A stretch of DNA of 43,038 bases from UMGS621 sp964468815. Its GTDB lineage: Bacteria; Bacillota; Clostridia; Christensenellales; Borkfalkiaceae. Shown one piece after another: positions 31,851 through 40,442 of the stretch. The position numbers and the translations under genes were made by a program. The stretch lies in the NCBI GenBank assembly GCA_964468815.1, contig CAYXWN010000014.1:1-43038 (forward strand), in the 5' to 3' direction. The notes under the pieces were generated by a model. It was not told the DNA's origin. It saw only the letters and a list, made by a program, of their open reading frames with translations, and made no database searches. The first letter of the stretch is position 1, and every line of letters begins with the position of its first letter.

Positions 31851-33242
31851 ATGAAAAAGTTATGGAAAGTTTTGGCATGTGCGCTTTGCGCGATCTTGCT
31901 CGGCACGGCGACCGTCGGGTGCGAGTATAAGCAGGGAGGCGTGGAAAACGCCGAATATACGGTTGATTTTAACCTTCCCGTTACAACGACGGCGGAAATC
32001 AAAGTATTGATTCCCGACAACGATGTCGAAAGAAAGATCATGGACGCGTTGATCAAAGGGTTTAACGAAAAATATCCGTTGATTAAAATAACGAAAAACT
32101 TCCTTACGATCACGAATTATAATTCCACGATCGTAAGACAGTCGAGTGCGGAAGTCTTGCCCGAAATTATCTGGACGAATTCTTCTAATTATTACTTTTT
32201 GATCAGTAACGGCGTCGCTCTGAATTTGGATATCTTTACGGAAGATGCCGAAAAAGCGGGCGTGTTCGATTACGACGCGGATTTTTCGGACGATTTCCGT
32301 TCGATGGGGCTTTTGTCCGGCGTCCGTTATGCCGTTCCCCGTACGGTGGATTCCGTCGTTACGTTTTACAACACGAAGATTCTTGCGGACGCAAAGGTGG
32401 ATATGGCGAAAATCAAAAACGGTTGGACGTGGGACGATTTGATGGACGTTTGCGAAACGCTTCGTAAATATTACGACGCGCAAGGGAAAACGAATTATTA
32501 TCCGATCGCCCCCAACCTTACGTGGGAATCCGTTGCGTGGCCCATCATCAAATCGTTGGGTGGCGAGTTGATTAACGAAAACGGAGAATTTGCGTTAACC
32601 GAAGAAATGAGCAATAAGGTCGTTGCGTTTGTGAAGAAGATGGTAGAGAAACGGTATATCCCCGATAAGAATGCGGACGCCGCAAACTTTGAAAGCGGAA
32701 CGGGCGCGCTGCTTTTCCAATCTGCTTCCGTCGATAAATATGAAAATATGGCGAGCACAAAGGAAAAATTCAACGTCGTATCGTTCCCGTTGATCAACGG
32801 AGAAAATTCGGCAATCGGAAACGGCTTCGCCGGCTACGCGATCAACAAGCAGGTTCTCAAAGATCAGAACAAGTTGAACGCTGCTTGCGCGTTTATGGCG
32901 TATTTAATGAGTTACGATGGACAGCAGATTTTGACCGATTCGGAGAGTGAAAACGGCGGCGGTTTGGCGAATCCGTCCATTCGTAACGATCTTTCCGTTC
33001 TAAATAAAGATGCAAATTGGCATAAAACGTATTCGTCGTATTTGAACATCGAAGCGTATACGTACGGTGCGCAATATAAAATTTCGCTGGAATTCCTCGC
33101 GAACGTAAATGCGGAGTTTACGAGCGATATCGTGAACGCGTTGAACGTTTACGTCGGCGATTATGCGATCAGAAAGTCTGCAAACGAGGCGTATCAAGCC
33201 TTAAAGGGTGATATCGATGAGGCATTCAACAGCGTCGTCTAA
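31851..33242 (+). CDS. Sugar ABC transporter substrate-binding lipoprotein (second system)
   Basis: 463-residue family 1 solute-binding protein. The lipobox ends at C24 (TVGC). Family features include VVTFYNTKILADAKVDMAKIK and the late motif LMSYDGQQIL. The ATG at 31851 has AAGGAG 7 nt upstream; an earlier in-frame ATG at 31845 begins one base after that site and is not usable. The end overlaps the next permease gene by 26 bp. With the two permeases it forms an oligosaccharide importer; as in the first system, no ATPase gene is present. It is not closely similar to the 6710 protein, so the two probably bind different sugars. Confidence 0.87.
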   Translation: MKKLWKVLACALCAILLGTATVGCEYKQGGVENAEYTVDFNLPVTTTAEIKVLIPDNDVERKIMDALIKGFNEKYPLIKITKNFLTITNYNSTIVRQSSAEVLPEIIWTNSSNYYFLISNGVALNLDIFTEDAEKAGVFDYDADFSDDFRSMGLLSGVRYAVPRTVDSVVTFYNTKILADAKVDMAKIKNGWTWDDLMDVCETLRKYYDAQGKTNYYPIAPNLTWESVAWPIIKSLGGELINENGEFALTEEMSNKVVAFVKKMVEKRYIPDKNADAANFESGTGALLFQSASVDKYENMASTKEKFNVVSFPLINGENSAIGNGFAGYAINKQVLKDQNKLNAACAFMAYLMSYDGQQILTDSESENGGGLANPSIRNDLSVLNKDANWHKTYSSYLNIEAYTYGAQYKISLEFLANVNAEFTSDIVNALNVYVGDYAIRKSANEAYQALKGDIDEAFNSVV

Positions 33243-34179
33243 CGAAAAACGGAACGGTGCGGTTCGTCCGCACCGTAAATTCCCCGGTTGGAAGGCGGTT
33301 TGGCAACAAAACCGCGAGGGGTGGATGTTCGTATTCCCTCTTGTCGTCGGCTTGGCGATCTTTACGTGTTATCCGATGATACAGTCTTTGATCTGGGCGT
33401 TTTTCAATTATACGGGGGATTTATATTTTTATCCCGTCGGATTCGGGAACTTTGTCTATATGTTTACGCAAGACAAGGAATTCTGGCAGGTGCTCGGAAA
33501 TACCTTTTTCTTCGCGTTAATCAATTTGCCGTTGACGTTGGTAACGAGTTACTTATTGGCGTGTTTGGTCAATACGTCGTATAAATTTACGGGATTTTTC
33601 CGCGTCGTCTATTATTTGCCGTGTATGATTCCGGGCGTTGTTTCCGGACTGTTATGGAAAGATATTTTTTCGCAAAACGGAATTTTCAATCATTTGCTCG
33701 CGACGTTCGGGGCACACAGCGATTTCTTTGAAAGCGCGAATTCGTTCGTCGCGATCGGTTCGATTTTTTTGATGAATCTTTGGAGCATCGGCGGTGGAAT
33801 GATTTTGTGGTTGTCCGCGTTTAAATCCATTCCGGTGCAACTTTACGAATCCGCGAAGATCGACGGTGCCGGTATGGTGCAGCGGTTTTGGCATATTACC
33901 ATTCCGATGAGCATGCCGATGATTTTCTTCAACATCGTGACGGGAATGATCGGAACGTTGCAATATAACGGAACGATGACGTTCGCGCTAAACGGAAAGG
34001 GCGTGGATAACGCGCTTTACATGATGGGTGTAAAGATTTACAATACGGCGTTTGTAGAGGGCGGCGGCAAGTTCGGGTATGCGAGTGCGCTTTCCTGGTT
34101 CTTGCTCATTGTAGTTGCGATTCTGACCGCGTTTACTTTTTGGATTCGTAAAAAGGCGAATAAGGGGGAAAGTTTCTGA
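33217..34179 (+). CDS. Sugar ABC transporter permease (second system, MalF/UgpA type)
   Basis: 320-residue permease, six hydrophobic segments starting near residue 32 (GWMFVFPLVVGLAIFTCYPM). The EAA loop is near residue 208 (LYESAKIDGAGMVQRFWHITIPM). The ATG at 33217 is preferred over an in-frame GTG at 33208, as AAAGGGTGAT fits its spacing. The start lies inside the binding-protein gene. The stop overlaps the next start by one base. Confidence 0.86.
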   Translation: MRHSTASSNEKRNGAVRPHRKFPGWKAVWQQNREGWMFVFPLVVGLAIFTCYPMIQSLIWAFFNYTGDLYFYPVGFGNFVYMFTQDKEFWQVLGNTFFFALINLPLTLVTSYLLACLVNTSYKFTGFFRVVYYLPCMIPGVVSGLLWKDIFSQNGIFNHLLATFGAHSDFFESANSFVAIGSIFLMNLWSIGGGMILWLSAFKSIPVQLYESAKIDGAGMVQRFWHITIPMSMPMIFFNIVTGMIGTLQYNGTMTFALNGKGVDNALYMMGVKIYNTAFVEGGGKFGYASALSWFLLIVVAILTAFTFWIRKKANKGESF

Positions 34180-35069
34180 TGGAAAAAGACGTAACGTTAA
34201 ATTTATCCCGATACAATCGGAAAAAAAAGCGGTCACAAACGGCGTTCAAATACGTTGCTCTCGCAATTATGGTGATATGCGGCTTGATTTTGATCTTCCC
34301 GTATTTCTTCATGGTCATGAAGAGTTTGATGTCGATGGAAGAGGTTACGAGCGGTGAGATTGTTTTGATTCCGGCTGCTCCGCAGTTTTCAAACTATGGA
34401 GAAATTTTACGGGACAGCGGTTATATTTCCGCATTTTTCAACACGATGTCGGTTATCGTCTTTAACGTAATCGCCGTGCCGCTTTCCGCAACCTTTATTG
34501 CATTCGGATTTGCGCGCTGTAAGTTTATCGGCAAAAACGCGTTGTTTGCGTTTATGCTTTCGACAATGATGCTTCCGTCGGTCGTGACGCAAATTCCGCT
34601 TTACGTGCTTTATTCAAAGATCGGTTGGCTCAATACGCTGTATCCTCTGACCATTCCGAATATCACGGGCGGCGGCGCGATCTACATCTTTTTGGCGCGG
34701 TCGTTTATTCAGAGTTTGCCGACGGATATCGATGAGGCGGCGAAGATCGACGGCGCCGGATCGTTGCGGCGGTATTTCTTTATTACCTTGCCGCTGTGTA
34801 AGCCGATCATCATTTATATTATGGTTAACGTGTTCAACGGTGTTTGGGGGGATTATTACGGACCGCTCGTTTGGCGACTGGACGACAATTTCCCCGCTAC
34901 CCTCGCGTATAAGGTATTTTACCTTCTTACGAACAGCGTTGTGGCGAACGATTCCGTTCATATTCGTATGGCGGCAGGAGTGGTTATGAGTATCGTCCCG
35001 GCGGTGTTGTTCTTTATATTCCAAAAGCAACTGATCGAGGGCGTTGCGATGGATGGATTGAAAGGATAA
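34179..35069 (+). CDS. Sugar ABC transporter permease (second system, MalG/CarB type)
   Basis: 296-residue permease of six hydrophobic segments with a Lys/Arg-rich N-terminus. The EAA motif is near residue 184 (DIDEAAKIDGAGSLRRYF, then ITLPL), and the protein ends LIEGVAMDGLKG, typical of MalG-type subunits. Its start shares the final A of the preceding TGA, so it is translationally coupled. It partners the 33217 permease. Confidence 0.88.
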   Translation: MEKDVTLNLSRYNRKKKRSQTAFKYVALAIMVICGLILIFPYFFMVMKSLMSMEEVTSGEIVLIPAAPQFSNYGEILRDSGYISAFFNTMSVIVFNVIAVPLSATFIAFGFARCKFIGKNALFAFMLSTMMLPSVVTQIPLYVLYSKIGWLNTLYPLTIPNITGGGAIYIFLARSFIQSLPTDIDEAAKIDGAGSLRRYFFITLPLCKPIIIYIMVNVFNGVWGDYYGPLVWRLDDNFPATLAYKVFYLLTNSVVANDSVHIRMAAGVVMSIVPAVLFFIFQKQLIEGVAMDGLKG

Positions 35070-35081
35070 AAGGAGGAGTGC

Positions 35082-36953
35082 ATGAAAAAGAAGAAAAATT
35101 TGTTGCAGACGACGGGGCTTTGCCTTGCCGCGCTTTTGGCGGCAACCGCTTGTACGCCGAGCGAGAGTATGAGTCAATTGAAATACGATACGCGCGGACT
35201 GACGCCGCAAGAATACAGCATCGCCAACCTTACTGCGGTTGACGATTACGGCAGAACGGTGGAAGTTGTTGATCCTACCGATACTGAGAAACGGTACGTC
35301 GGCGTGTTCTACTTCGTTTGGTTGGGCGAACAGGGAATGACGGGTATTTACGACGTCGATAAATTGGAAAAGTTGGGGGATGATTCTCCTCTCTACGATC
35401 CGAACAATACGACGGAAAGTCCCGTGCATCAATTCCATTTTGCCAGCGAACCGCTGTTCGGGTATTATTCGATGAAAGATCCGTGGGTGGTCGCAAGGCA
35501 TATCGAAATGTTGACGATGGCAGGCATCGATTATCTGTTGTTCGATTGTACGAATACGGTGGTTTACCGCGACGCGGTGACCGTAGTGTTGAAAACGTTG
35601 CAGAAATTTCAAGCGCAGGGGTGGAACGTTCCGAAAGCCGCGTTTTACACGAATTCTTCGTCATTATCGACGGTCGGAAGTATTTATCGGACATTTTACA
35701 CGTCGGGCGAATATGACGACGTATGGTTTCGTTTCGAAGAGGACGAGCGTCCCGTAATTGTCGGCGTTTCCACCGAGAACGGGGGCGCGACCGATCAGAC
35801 GGATATTTCGCAGTTTATTCCGACGGATAGCGAGTTGTATCGGTATTTTAATTTTTATGAATCGCAATGGCCGTCTGCATCGGCAAGGAACGAGGAAAAG
35901 GGGTTGCCGTGGATGCAATGGGCGGCACCCTCTCCGCACGACAACGGAAATGCTTCGGTTTCGGTTGCGCAACATTCTTGGTCGAGCGTATTTTTCTCCG
36001 ATCAACTTCCGAATTCCTCGCGCGGCTACGACGGTTCGGGCGGAAAGACGGAAGATTGGAAGAAAGGCTCTAATTTCCAATGGCAATGGGATTCCGCGTT
36101 GCAATATGCCGAGCACGGTATGGTACGGAATATTTTGGTTACCAGTTGGAACGAGTGGACGGCGATCAAATACAAATCGGGCGATCCGCTTTATCCCGAT
36201 ACGCCGAGTGGCTATACCGGCAAGAGCATTTGGTTTGTGGACGATTACGATGCGGAATATTCGCGTGACGTCGAGCCGGGCAGGGTGTACGGCGACGGTT
36301 TCTATATTCAACTTGCGGCAAACACGCGCAAATTCAAGGCGAAAACGGCAACCAAGTATAAAATGGCGACGAAAACAATTGCCGATCTCTCCGATTTTGC
36401 CGCATGGAATAACGTATTTACCGAATACGCCGATTTTGCCGGCGACGCCATGGCGCGTGATTTTGCTAACGCCGCTGGTGTGGAGCATACTTACGTTGAC
36501 AATTCCAACCGCAACGATATCGTTACGATGAAAGTTACGCACGATGCCGAAAACGTCTATTTCTACGTAAAGACGGTCGATCCGATCACCGATTATAACG
36601 GAACGGACGAAAATTGGATGAATATTTTGATTTCCGCAGGCGATACGACCGATTCGTTTGCAGGCTTTAATTACGTGATCAACCGTAAGCCGACCGCGAA
36701 CGGAAAGACTTCTGTGGAAAAATGTTCTGCTAACGGTTGGAATTGGCAGAACGTCGGCGAGGCGGATTATTTCGTTTCAGGAAATCAAATGGTAGTGAGA
36801 ATTTCGCTCGCAACGCTTGGTTTATCGGCAGATAACATCGCTCTTTCGTTCAAGGTTGCGGATAACGTGCAAAAGCCGTCCGATATTTTAGAATATTATA
36901 TTTCCGGCGATTGCGCGCCGATCGGAAGATTCGGCTATGCTTACGGGAAATAA
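35082..36953 (+). CDS. GH99/GH71-like hydrolase lipoprotein with C-terminal CBM9-like domain
   Basis: 623-residue lipoprotein (lipobox ATAC, C24). The catalytic domain (about 65-440) begins YVGVFYFVWLG and has AGIDYLLFDCTNT and LVTSWNEWTAI with N357-E358 near the end. This pattern is seen in GH99/GH71-like and related endo-acting barrel hydrolases, where an NEW motif closes the domain. Residues about 470-623 resemble a CBM9-type carbohydrate-binding domain (VTMKVTHDAENVYFYVKT). It probably cuts alpha-linked mannan-like or similar polymer at the surface before import. AGGAGG lies 6 nt before the start. The family assignment is moderate; the catalytic Glu is not proven. Confidence 0.72.
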   Translation: MKKKKNLLQTTGLCLAALLAATACTPSESMSQLKYDTRGLTPQEYSIANLTAVDDYGRTVEVVDPTDTEKRYVGVFYFVWLGEQGMTGIYDVDKLEKLGDDSPLYDPNNTTESPVHQFHFASEPLFGYYSMKDPWVVARHIEMLTMAGIDYLLFDCTNTVVYRDAVTVVLKTLQKFQAQGWNVPKAAFYTNSSSLSTVGSIYRTFYTSGEYDDVWFRFEEDERPVIVGVSTENGGATDQTDISQFIPTDSELYRYFNFYESQWPSASARNEEKGLPWMQWAAPSPHDNGNASVSVAQHSWSSVFFSDQLPNSSRGYDGSGGKTEDWKKGSNFQWQWDSALQYAEHGMVRNILVTSWNEWTAIKYKSGDPLYPDTPSGYTGKSIWFVDDYDAEYSRDVEPGRVYGDGFYIQLAANTRKFKAKTATKYKMATKTIADLSDFAAWNNVFTEYADFAGDAMARDFANAAGVEHTYVDNSNRNDIVTMKVTHDAENVYFYVKTVDPITDYNGTDENWMNILISAGDTTDSFAGFNYVINRKPTANGKTSVEKCSANGWNWQNVGEADYFVSGNQMVVRISLATLGLSADNIALSFKVADNVQKPSDILEYYISGDCAPIGRFGYAYGK

Positions 36954-37008
36954 AAAGTTTAAGGCGAGCATCGGCTCGTATAAATAAATTTTTTTAAGGA
37001 GAAAAAAC

Positions 37009-40000
37009 ATGAGTAAAACAAGAAAAACGATTTTATTGATTTTAACGCTTTGTTTGGTTGTTTCGAGTTGTTTCGGCTTGACGTTCGCGTTTGCGGACGA
37101 TAAGACTGAAATTACTTTTCCAGAAACGTTCGGCACGGAAGCGTGGCAAGCGGATAACGGGAACGCCGTTCGTCTTTCGACCGGATTCGCTTCTTTGAGT
37201 TCGGCGGATTTATCGCCGTCGGAAGACGCGTTGAGGAAGGTGTACGTGTTAAGGGGCGAAACAAAATATGCTTGTACGCACGTTTACGAATGGGAGGGGA
37301 AATTGACGTTTTATTTCTTTAATACCGGGTATTCGGGAACAAGCGCGCAGAGGGGTGATCGCTTGGTGGTCGAATCCGGATTCGAGATTACCCATAACAG
37401 AACGGGTTATATTTCGACGGACGGAATGAATTACGTTTACGACGGCACGAGTTGGACCAAGGGAACGGAACTTCCCGATTCCGAAGAAAAGACTCCGCTG
37501 AGCATAAAGGGCGTATATTACACTCCCAGTTATGCCGGTTTTGCCGGGGATTGTATTTACGTCGATTTCGGCGAGTCGACCACGACCGCCGATTGGGCCG
37601 GTTGTTCGATTGACGATAAAGTCGTTTTGACCGACGCGAACGGAGTTGTGCAAACGTTGCAATATTTGGATACACAGGGAAATTATTTATTGATCAACAG
37701 ATCAAAGAACGTTGCGTATGCAAAAGGCTGGACGTTGACGATCAAGAGCGGTTTTGCCATTTGTCACGCCGACGCACAGTATACGCCGGACAGTATAAAA
37801 GACCGCACGGTTGCGGCGGACGTTACCTACGTTTACGACGGCACGAGTTGGACCAAGGGAACGGGACTTCCCGATTCCGAAGAAAAGAAGCCGTTGGAGA
37901 TTAAGAGCGTAAATTGCACCTTTGAAGACAATTGGTACGGAGCGAGCATTACCGTCGAATTTAACGAGAAGATCGCGAACAAAGATTGGGCGGAATGTGT
38001 CAAGGACGACGGGAAAATTATTTTGAAGGACGCGGACGGCAAGGAACAGGCATTGCAATTCATTGATTCGTTGAACAACTATTTGTTTATCAATCGAGGA
38101 AAGTCCGTGACGTACGAACGCGGATGGACGTTGACGTTTACGAGTGACTTTACCGTAAACCATACCGATCCGAGTTGGACGGTCGATGCAATTATCGGCA
38201 GCACGCTTTCGTCTGGGGCAGTCACCTATATTTACGACGGCGTTCAATGGGCAATCGGAAGTTCTCTCCCCGAACCGACGAACGTACAAGAAGCCGCCGT
38301 TCAAAGCGCGGCGATCGTTACCGGCGGTTGGTCGAACGATACACATCCTTTGATCGTTTCTTTTAAGACGAACGTAACCGAAAACTTGCACGGTTCTGTC
38401 GGCCCGTTGTTGATTGCTTCCGTCGGAAGTAAGGGCGCAATCGTTTATAAGCGGGACGGCGTAAGCGTAAGTACGAAGCAAATTTTCGGTGCAACCACCG
38501 AAATTTGGGCGTGGTTCGGAAGTGCGGAGGGACTTACCGTCAGTAAGGACACTGCGGAAATCGGCGACGTCGTTGAAATCCCGGCAGGCTTTATTTTCCA
38601 AAGCGCGGCAGGAAATTATTATCGGTTTAGCGAAGCGATTTCGTACGTTTATAACGGAACGGAATGGTTGGCAGGTAGTGAACTTCCCAATCAGCCCGAA
38701 ATGTTTGAGATCGATTCTTCGGTAAAAACGCAAATGTACGTCGGCGCGGTTCAGGAGATTAAAGTGAATTCTACGCCCGAAACGGCGATCGGATTGTTTT
38801 CCTATTCTGTTTCGGACGACTCTGTTGTGAAAATTTCAAAGGACGGCGTTCTGTCCGCAGAGGCGGCAGGCAGCGTAAAGGTTACGGTAAAATGCAACGG
38901 CGTGGTAAGGACGTTGGATATTACGGTCGTTGCGGACGATGACGCGAAAGAGGGATTGGAGATTGCTTCTGATATTTCAACGTACTACGTACCCGTTTCT
39001 ACGGAAGAACAAGAAACTTCTTTCTTGTCGCAGGGATATTCGTTGCAGGCGCGTTACGTTTTTAAGGACGGTTTGAAGAGTGCGGCGTTTGCCGTTACGG
39101 AAGAAGAGATCGGCTCGCTCGATTACACGACGGCAGGACAGAAACAACTTGTGGTTACCGATAAGGAAACCGGCTTTACGGCAAACGTTGCCGTGGTTGT
39201 TTACGAATACACCGAATTCGGAAGATTTAATTCCGTGGGAATCAGCGGTTATGATGTCAACGACGGAAGAAACGAAGCGGGTACGTGGAATGGCCACATG
39301 ATTATTTCGATGAACAGTTATTCCACGAACGGCGCGTACATGCTGTCCACCAAGGAGTGTGGCGTGATGGCAAAATACATCGAATACACGACGGCGGACG
39401 GCAAGACCTATCTCGCGGATGAAGAAAACAGCAGATTGGGAATCTGGGTTCTGATGTCGAACATTCTTGTAATGGTGAAACCGGATGGCGCGGACGCAAA
39501 CGTCGGTTACGGTTCGGAATCGCAATGGAAAGCGGATGCTTCTTATCCGTATGCTCCCATCTACAAACTTGGCGATAAGATTACCTTTAAGAAAGGCATG
39601 CCGTTCTATGCTTGGAAGGGCGAAGTCAGCGACGGCTACATGGTGGAAGGAACGGGTTGTATGATCGTCGAGGGATATTTGAGCGACGATTTCACCTATA
39701 TCTGCTATGAAGAGGACGGTACAAAGAGCCTTTGGCAATATTATATGGAATATACCGATTTCACGGTAAAGGAAACCATCGAGATCGTTGCCGGCAAGGC
39801 TCAGCCGATCGGCGCGGCGAAGATTCCTTCGGACGCTACGACGGGTACGTTCTCCTACGAGCCATCCGATCCGAGCGTCGTGACCGTGAACGAAACGGGA
39901 ACGATTATCGGTATGAAGCCGGGAACGGCTACCGTTACGGTAACGCTTTCGGGAGGAAAGGACGCGGACGGCAATTTGCTGCAAGATATCGTAAAGGTCG

Positions 40001-40353
40001 TCACGGTGACGGTCAAGCGCGGCGTTTCCAAGATTGAAGGAACGCTTTCGGTGAAGCAAAACGCAACGGTCGATCTTTCTCAGTACGAGATCACGGTCAC
40101 GTATACGGACGGTACTACCGAAACGATCAAATTAAACGACAGTCGGGTTCAGGTGCAGGGTATTGATACGTCCGTCGTCGGGACGGCGCAATATAACGTT
40201 TTGATTACGCTTGACGGGCAGACCTATCGGGAAGCGATTACCGTTGACGTCACGGGCGGTTGCGGTTCTTCTTTAAGCGGAGGAATGTTGTTCGGCGTTT
40301 TGATGCTTGCCGTTGCGTTTGTGATAATCGGAAGAAAAAAGAAAGAAAACTGA
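37009..40353 (+). CDS. Large repeat and Ig-like surface protein with Gly-Gly-Cys C-terminal anchor
   Basis: 1114-residue secreted protein with a signal peptide (TFAFADD, about residue 28). The first ~560 residues are four repeats of about 132-139 residues, each ending in a YVYDGTxW...G..LP motif at residues 142, 274, 407 and 546. Two Big_2-like Ig domains follow (about 566-645: SVSDDSVVKISKDGVLSAEA; and about 925-1005: SYEPSDPSVVTVNETGTIIG), with a divergent segment between them. A further Ig-like domain covers about 1005-1080. The tail is GGCGSSLSGG, a hydrophobic helix and RKKKEN. It likely displays adhesive or glycan-binding modules on the cell wall. AAGGAG precedes the ATG. A 10-bp hairpin follows. 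Confidence 0.8.
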   Translation: MSKTRKTILLILTLCLVVSSCFGLTFAFADDKTEITFPETFGTEAWQADNGNAVRLSTGFASLSSADLSPSEDALRKVYVLRGETKYACTHVYEWEGKLTFYFFNTGYSGTSAQRGDRLVVESGFEITHNRTGYISTDGMNYVYDGTSWTKGTELPDSEEKTPLSIKGVYYTPSYAGFAGDCIYVDFGESTTTADWAGCSIDDKVVLTDANGVVQTLQYLDTQGNYLLINRSKNVAYAKGWTLTIKSGFAICHADAQYTPDSIKDRTVAADVTYVYDGTSWTKGTGLPDSEEKKPLEIKSVNCTFEDNWYGASITVEFNEKIANKDWAECVKDDGKIILKDADGKEQALQFIDSLNNYLFINRGKSVTYERGWTLTFTSDFTVNHTDPSWTVDAIIGSTLSSGAVTYIYDGVQWAIGSSLPEPTNVQEAAVQSAAIVTGGWSNDTHPLIVSFKTNVTENLHGSVGPLLIASVGSKGAIVYKRDGVSVSTKQIFGATTEIWAWFGSAEGLTVSKDTAEIGDVVEIPAGFIFQSAAGNYYRFSEAISYVYNGTEWLAGSELPNQPEMFEIDSSVKTQMYVGAVQEIKVNSTPETAIGLFSYSVSDDSVVKISKDGVLSAEAAGSVKVTVKCNGVVRTLDITVVADDDAKEGLEIASDISTYYVPVSTEEQETSFLSQGYSLQARYVFKDGLKSAAFAVTEEEIGSLDYTTAGQKQLVVTDKETGFTANVAVVVYEYTEFGRFNSVGISGYDVNDGRNEAGTWNGHMIISMNSYSTNGAYMLSTKECGVMAKYIEYTTADGKTYLADEENSRLGIWVLMSNILVMVKPDGADANVGYGSESQWKADASYPYAPIYKLGDKITFKKGMPFYAWKGEVSDGYMVEGTGCMIVEGYLSDDFTYICYEEDGTKSLWQYYMEYTDFTVKETIEIVAGKAQPIGAAKIPSDATTGTFSYEPSDPSVVTVNETGTIIGMKPGTATVTVTLSGGKDADGNLLQDIVKVVTVTVKRGVSKIEGTLSVKQNATVDLSQYEITVTYTDGTTETIKLNDSRVQVQGIDTSVVGTAQYNVLITLDGQTYREAITVDVTGGCGSSLSGGMLFGVLMLAVAFVIIGRKKKEN
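37432..37887 (+). repeat. 60-bp near-perfect direct repeat within the surface-protein gene
   Basis: 37432-37491 and 37828-37887 are identical over 60 bp except for one base (GAA versus GGA), offset by 396 bp, that is 132 codons. They encode YVYDGTSWTKGTxLPDSEEK. The flanking repeats are much more diverged, so this part has duplicated or been converted recently. Confidence 0.85.
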
Positions 40354-40376
40354 AGAAAACAAAATAAAAAGGACTG

Positions 40377-40400
40377 CGGGGACGTCGGCAGACGTCCCCG
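40377..40400 (+). other. Intercistronic hairpin before the GH78 rhamnosidase
   Basis: CGGGGACGTC and GACGTCCCCG form a perfect 10-bp stem with loop GGCA. No T-tract follows, so it is unlikely to stop transcription; probable mRNA processing or stability hairpin. Confidence 0.65.
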
Positions 40401-40442
40401 TAACAATGCGTATAGTGCGCACGATTACAAATTATAAGGACT

